From Paraburkholderia bryophila (lineage in GTDB: Bacteria; Pseudomonadota; Gammaproteobacteria; Burkholderiales; Burkholderiaceae), in the NCBI RefSeq assembly GCF_003269035.1, contig NZ_QLTK01000043.1, forward strand, positions 1 to 52,531: a stretch of 52,531 nucleotides of DNA. The letters run 5' to 3'. The position numbers and the translations under genes are program-made. Under the pieces are notes generated by a model. That model was not told the DNA's origin. It saw nothing but the letters and a program-made list of their open reading frames with translations, and ran no database searches. This document shows positions 50,061 to 52,531 of the stretch, piece after piece. Each line of letters starts with the position of its first letter. Position 1 is the first letter of the stretch.

Positions 50061-50409
50061 GTCGCCCACAAAATATCGATGCTTCTGCCAGCTTCGGATG
50101 CGTGCGCGGCAACGCGGCGGCGAACGACCAGAATTGATTCGGCCTTATTGATGCACGTCGGGGTGGGACGTCGCCGGACGCAGAAAACGGCTGGAGATGG
50201 GCACGCTCAGCCTCGCTGCGAGCAAGCACGGCGCGACATCGTTCCAGCTCATCTTTGAGGAAATCTATTTCGGCTTGCATCCCACCTGCTCGCCGTAGAA
50301 GCCGACCGACTTCGTGCCAGTATGCGAACCCTAAATCGCCATCTGCAAGGGCAAGCTCTTGAATCTTCCGAAGCGCAATTTCGAGGTTCAGACAATTTTG
50401 CGAAGACAT
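50035..50409 (-). CDS. Hypothetical protein, possible remnant
   Basis: This 124-residue frame contains a helical segment with HEVGRLLRRAGGMQAEIDFLKDELERC, which looks like a coiled coil. The same HEVG(Q/R)LLRR segment occurs in a fragment at 42196-42223. I do not recognise a family. It overlaps the SWIM gene convergently by 26 bp, which suggests its 3' end was replaced or it is partly decayed. The two copies may mark the borders of an inserted or duplicated segment. Confidence 0.45.
   Translation of the reverse strand: MSSQNCLNLEIALRKIQELALADGDLGFAYWHEVGRLLRRAGGMQAEIDFLKDELERCRAVLARSEAERAHLQPFSASGDVPPRRASIRPNQFWSFAAALPRTHPKLAEASIFCGRLTTVSRAT
50291..50318. repeat. Right copy of 28-bp direct repeat
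   Basis: Matches 42196-42223 at 27 of 28 positions, same orientation, 8.1 kb apart. Weaker similarity extends about 15 bp to the left of both copies. Confidence 0.85.
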
Positions 50410-50603
50410 ATGTTTCCCTCACCAATCACAGGCTGTAGTTGAGTGGTCAGTGCGCGACCGGAGGTTAGTGGACGGCCTGTGTGCATAGACATTCCGGAAA
50501 TCCATACCTCGCTCGTCCTTTGACGTTTCCGACAGCAATTCACGTGTGTACTTCGCCTGCAAAAATCTGAGGCGACCGAATCACAGCCGGACGTAACCGG
50601 CTC

Positions 50604-50822
50604 TCAAAGGCCCAACGGGTCGTTGTCCCCGGCCTGCGCGTCGAGATAGGCGCGCATCGCGACGTCCATCTCGGTGCGGTATGCCTCTACAGAAACCACA
50701 TCGATATTGATGCTGCCACTTGGGTCTCTTGGCAACACCTCCATAAGTTTTCCTGCAGCGAGGAGCTTACGAATGTGCGGACGACTGACGAACAGGTATT
50801 TCGCTGCTTCTGAGACAGTCAC
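50604..50822 (-). CDS. Excisionase-type HTH DNA-binding protein
   Basis: This 72-residue protein has an N-terminal MerR/excisionase-like HTH (TVSEAAKYLFVSRPHIRKLLAAGKL) and an acidic C-terminal tail. It starts with GTG at 50822, supported by a strong TAGGAGG site at 5 nt. Similar proteins act as antitoxin-like repressors or excisionases. No toxin gene is clear beside it. The IS21-like end and repeats nearby make a mobile-element role possible. Confidence 0.75.
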   Translation of the reverse strand: MTVSEAAKYLFVSRPHIRKLLAAGKLMEVLPRDPSGSINIDVVSVEAYRTEMDVAMRAYLDAQAGDNDPLGL

Positions 50823-50854
50823 AACGGCCTCCTATGTCAAGCGCCTCATGAATC

Positions 50855-50884
50855 GGCCCTCACAACGTGAGAATTGCGAGGGCC
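50855..50884 (-). terminator. Possible terminator hairpin
   Basis: GGCCCTC (50855-50861) pairs with GAGGGCC (50878-50884); an inner CTCAC/GTGAG stem also fits. It lies 38 bp downstream of the gene at 50923 on the minus strand. There is no clear T-run. Confidence 0.4.
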
Positions 50885-50922
50885 ATGTATTCGCGTCGAC
50901 GCCGCCGGTCTCTTGTGTTCCT

Positions 50923-51273
50923 TCATGTTGACGACAGTAACGTTCGCGTGCGATTTAACGTCCACGCTATCTCTGCACGCGAAAAATCCCATTGGCCGGC
51001 TCCGACCTTTGCGTTCAGCCCCTTCTCGACCCGTCCAAGTGCGTCGTCCAGCGACAGGCCAGACGCAGACATCTTCCGCGACGCGTACTCCGCCAGCTGA
51101 CTAGCAAGGTCCTCGCATGCGTCATAGCGCGTCCACAGCTCTTCGCCCGTGAGGCCGGTGTAATACCGCCCGGCTACCTCGTGCACAAGAAGCTTTGGCT
51201 GCGTACCCGACACCAGTCCAAAGGGGCGCTCTCTCGGGAAGTCGTCAGGAACCACATGCGGCCTGGCCATCAT
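50923..51273 (-). CDS. Hypothetical protein in overlapping trio
   Basis: This 116-residue protein starts at ATG 51273 with AAGGAG at 5 nt; another ATG follows at once. It contains the segments LLVHEVAGRYYTGLTGEELWTRY and EYASRKMSASGLSLDDALGRVE. No family is recognised. It overlaps the upstream gene by 29 bp, so the three genes at 50923-51878 are probably translated together. Confidence 0.6.
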   Translation of the reverse strand: MMARPHVVPDDFPRERPFGLVSGTQPKLLVHEVAGRYYTGLTGEELWTRYDACEDLASQLAEYASRKMSASGLSLDDALGRVEKGLNAKVGAGQWDFSRAEIAWTLNRTRTLLSST

Positions 51274-51559
51274 CAACTCCTTGGTTGCGAATTTCATCAG
51301 CTTCGTCGCGACCGGGGATGGGGGACGGACGTCCTGTCGCTGCCGTAGATTCAACCCGTCGGCGTTTGGGGGCGGCCCAGAGTCCCGGTAATGCCGAGGC
51401 CGACACCTCGAGGTCAATGTCGAGTGGGTAGTGTCTGAGCAGGCCGAGAGCCACTGCCTGGACTAGGCCGCCGACCCTTATCTCGTCGGCGCGGGCGAGC
51501 ATCTGCAACAGCTCGCGCGTATCGGTGACAGCCTTCGTGCGTTCACAAGGGGTCGTCAT
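51245..51559 (-). CDS. BPSL0761-family protein
   Basis: This 104-residue protein starts MTTPCERTKAVTDTRELLQM and contains VGGLVQAVALGLLRHYPLDIDLEV, which match the Burkholderia BPSL0761-type family as I remember it. Function is unknown. ATG 51559 follows GGTGGAG. It overlaps the genes on both sides (17 bp and 29 bp). Confidence 0.7.
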   Translation of the reverse strand: MTTPCERTKAVTDTRELLQMLARADEIRVGGLVQAVALGLLRHYPLDIDLEVSASALPGLWAAPKRRRVESTAATGRPSPIPGRDEADEIRNQGVDDGQAACGS

Positions 51560-51878
51560 CTTCAGCTCCACCAAGTAGACGTTCTGTGACATCGGTGTAC
51601 GACGTCACCTCGTACAGTTCGCACCACCTCGTCCAGACGTATTCAACATTCAGTGACGAGCCTTGCCTGCCGACAAGTTCGTAAATACGTCCCGTCTCAG
51701 TCGTCCCCTCCATGGCGACCGGGTCGAACGTCACTATCGGGGAACTGACGCGCCCCGAGCGGTCAAACATATCCACGCCAACAAAATGCCGGCTTCCATC
51801 CTCGGTCTCGAAAACGCGCCATCGAGACAATGGAATCCTCGGCAGTTCGGAAACAGGACGGGGTCTCCAGACGGGCAT
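51543..51878 (-). CDS. Hypothetical protein, first of overlapping trio
   Basis: This 111-residue protein has the segments SRWRVFETEDGSRHFVGVDMFDRSGRVSSP and GRIYELVGRQG, suggesting a small beta-rich fold. It is not recognised. ATG 51878 follows AGGAG. Its context with a BPSL0761-type gene repeats what I recall from other Burkholderia genomes. Confidence 0.65.
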   Translation of the reverse strand: MPVWRPRPVSELPRIPLSRWRVFETEDGSRHFVGVDMFDRSGRVSSPIVTFDPVAMEGTTETGRIYELVGRQGSSLNVEYVWTRWCELYEVTSYTDVTERLLGGAEDDDPL

Positions 51879-52168
51879 CGCAATCTCCTGGCGGCAAAAA
51901 TCCTATCTATCCTCTCGACCTGACGGGACTACGTGCAAGCTCAACGATGTCCCGACCTGCGCATACATTGCCCGTCAGCACACGTAGGACATTCGACGTA
52001 GCGCTCGACGACGTGATATGAATGCGCTCCACAACTTTCGCTAAAAACTGTCAGGAGCCGCAAGTTTGTCAGTCATTGTCTACTCCCAAGTCCAACCATA
52101 CGGCCCGTTGCATCAACGCGAAAAATGATGAACTCGTCCGGGCGACATGAAAAATTCCCCTCGGACTT

Positions 52169-52465
52169 TCACCGCTTCGAATCGAGTAGCTCCAGATTCT
52201 TCAGTAGCGTTGCTGCATCGTCTGGCTCACGCCGAATTGAGAACACCTGAGCCTTCCTCGGCTTCTTTCCCCCAACTTTCGGTACCTTCGAGAGCGAGCC
52301 CAATGCCTTGCGCTCGCTCTCGGTCAACGATGCCTTGAGCGCTTGCTCGTCAACCTTGCTCTGGCGCTGCTGTGCCGACTGCGATTCAAGATGGGATTCC
52401 ACGCCGACGATGGGGCACCACAGGTCTTTTCTCTTCTTGTTGATTTGCACGGAATCCTGACCCAC
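52169..52465 (-). pseudogene. C-terminal coding fragment cut by an IS end
   Basis: This 98-residue frame has coding-like composition (KDLWCPIVGVESHLES; LTESERKALGSLSKV), but its apparent start lies inside the IS21-like terminal repeat. The true 5' part is probably lost or displaced by the insertion. No family is recognised. Confidence 0.4.
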
Positions 52466-52498
52466 CCTGCGTAGTAATTTGCATCGAATATTGACCCA
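52443..52498. mobile_element. IS21-like terminal direct repeats
   Basis: Two 22-bp copies, 52443-52464 (ATTTGCACGGAATCCTGACC...) and 52477-52498 (ATTTGCATCGAATATTGACC...), differ at four positions and are spaced 34 bp. This arrangement resembles the multiple terminal repeats of IS21-family elements (istAB). The rest of the element would lie beyond the window. Confidence 0.55.
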
Positions 52499-52531
52499 CG
52501 TAGAACACTGACCTGCTCGGCAACGGGCGGG

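Overview
The window looks like chromosomal DNA of a Burkholderiaceae bacterium, most likely a Paraburkholderia. The evidence is high GC content, genes packed in short operons, a 2-aminoethylphosphonate (AEP) catabolic operon of Burkholderia type, a cyanide-insensitive bd-type oxidase, a DyP/encapsulin pair and an orphan VgrG/PoNe type VI secretion (T6SS) cluster. No rRNA, tRNA or CRISPR array was seen. Gene calls come from reading the translated sequence by eye. Family names rest on remembered motifs, not on searches.

Layout. (1) 0.2-10.0 kb: AEP utilisation. A minus-strand operon runs phnS-T-U-V (AEP ABC importer), phnR (GntR regulator), phnA (phosphonoacetate hydrolase), phnY (phosphonoacetaldehyde dehydrogenase) and a PhnZ-type HD oxygenase. 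The AEP transaminase phnW is divergent. AEP would be imported, deaminated by PhnW, oxidised by PhnY and hydrolysed by PhnA to acetate and phosphate. The HD enzyme may cleave a second, hydroxylated phosphonate. (2) 10.1-24.7 kb: mostly single genes. They include a DeoR regulator, a catalytically degenerate UbiB-like protein, an EamA transporter, an L,D-transpeptidase, NadE with a basic tail, a small RNA-binding protein next to a 52-residue membrane peptide, two neighbouring proteases (S10 and S53), YnfA, a DUF1289 protein, LysE and Lrp. (3) 24.7-34.4 kb: OprB porin, then about 1.4 kb with no large gene that seems to be a promoter plus a structured leader with three small ORFs in front of an NRAMP-like transporter with non-canonical metal-site motifs. 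OsmC, an HD hydrolase, a glycine-zipper protein and a DedA-PAP2-LssY fusion follow.

(4) 34.4-42 kb: a group of DnaA-box-like sites, a DUF2474-like peptide, DyP peroxidase and encapsulin (overlapping by 4 bp), cioAB (bd oxidase), a HAD phosphatase and a DksA-like protein without cysteines. (5) 42-50.4 kb: an accessory island. It holds a vgrG collapsed by an internal deletion, a PoNe DNase effector, its PoNi immunity gene, a decayed second PoNe tail and a second PoNi gene. Both immunity proteins end in the same 56-residue module, 86% identical, while their immunity domains have diverged. A 28-bp direct repeat flanks the island. (6) 50.4-52.5 kb: small genes of unknown function (a HTH protein and an overlapping trio including a BPSL0761-like protein), ending in a gene fragment and IS21-like terminal repeats at the window edge.

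Best candidates for new biology are the shared C-terminal module of the two PoNi proteins with the decayed neighbouring cassette, the long leader of the NRAMP-like gene, and several enzymes that kept their fold but lost catalytic residues (UbiB-like, PAP2 domain, DksA-like).
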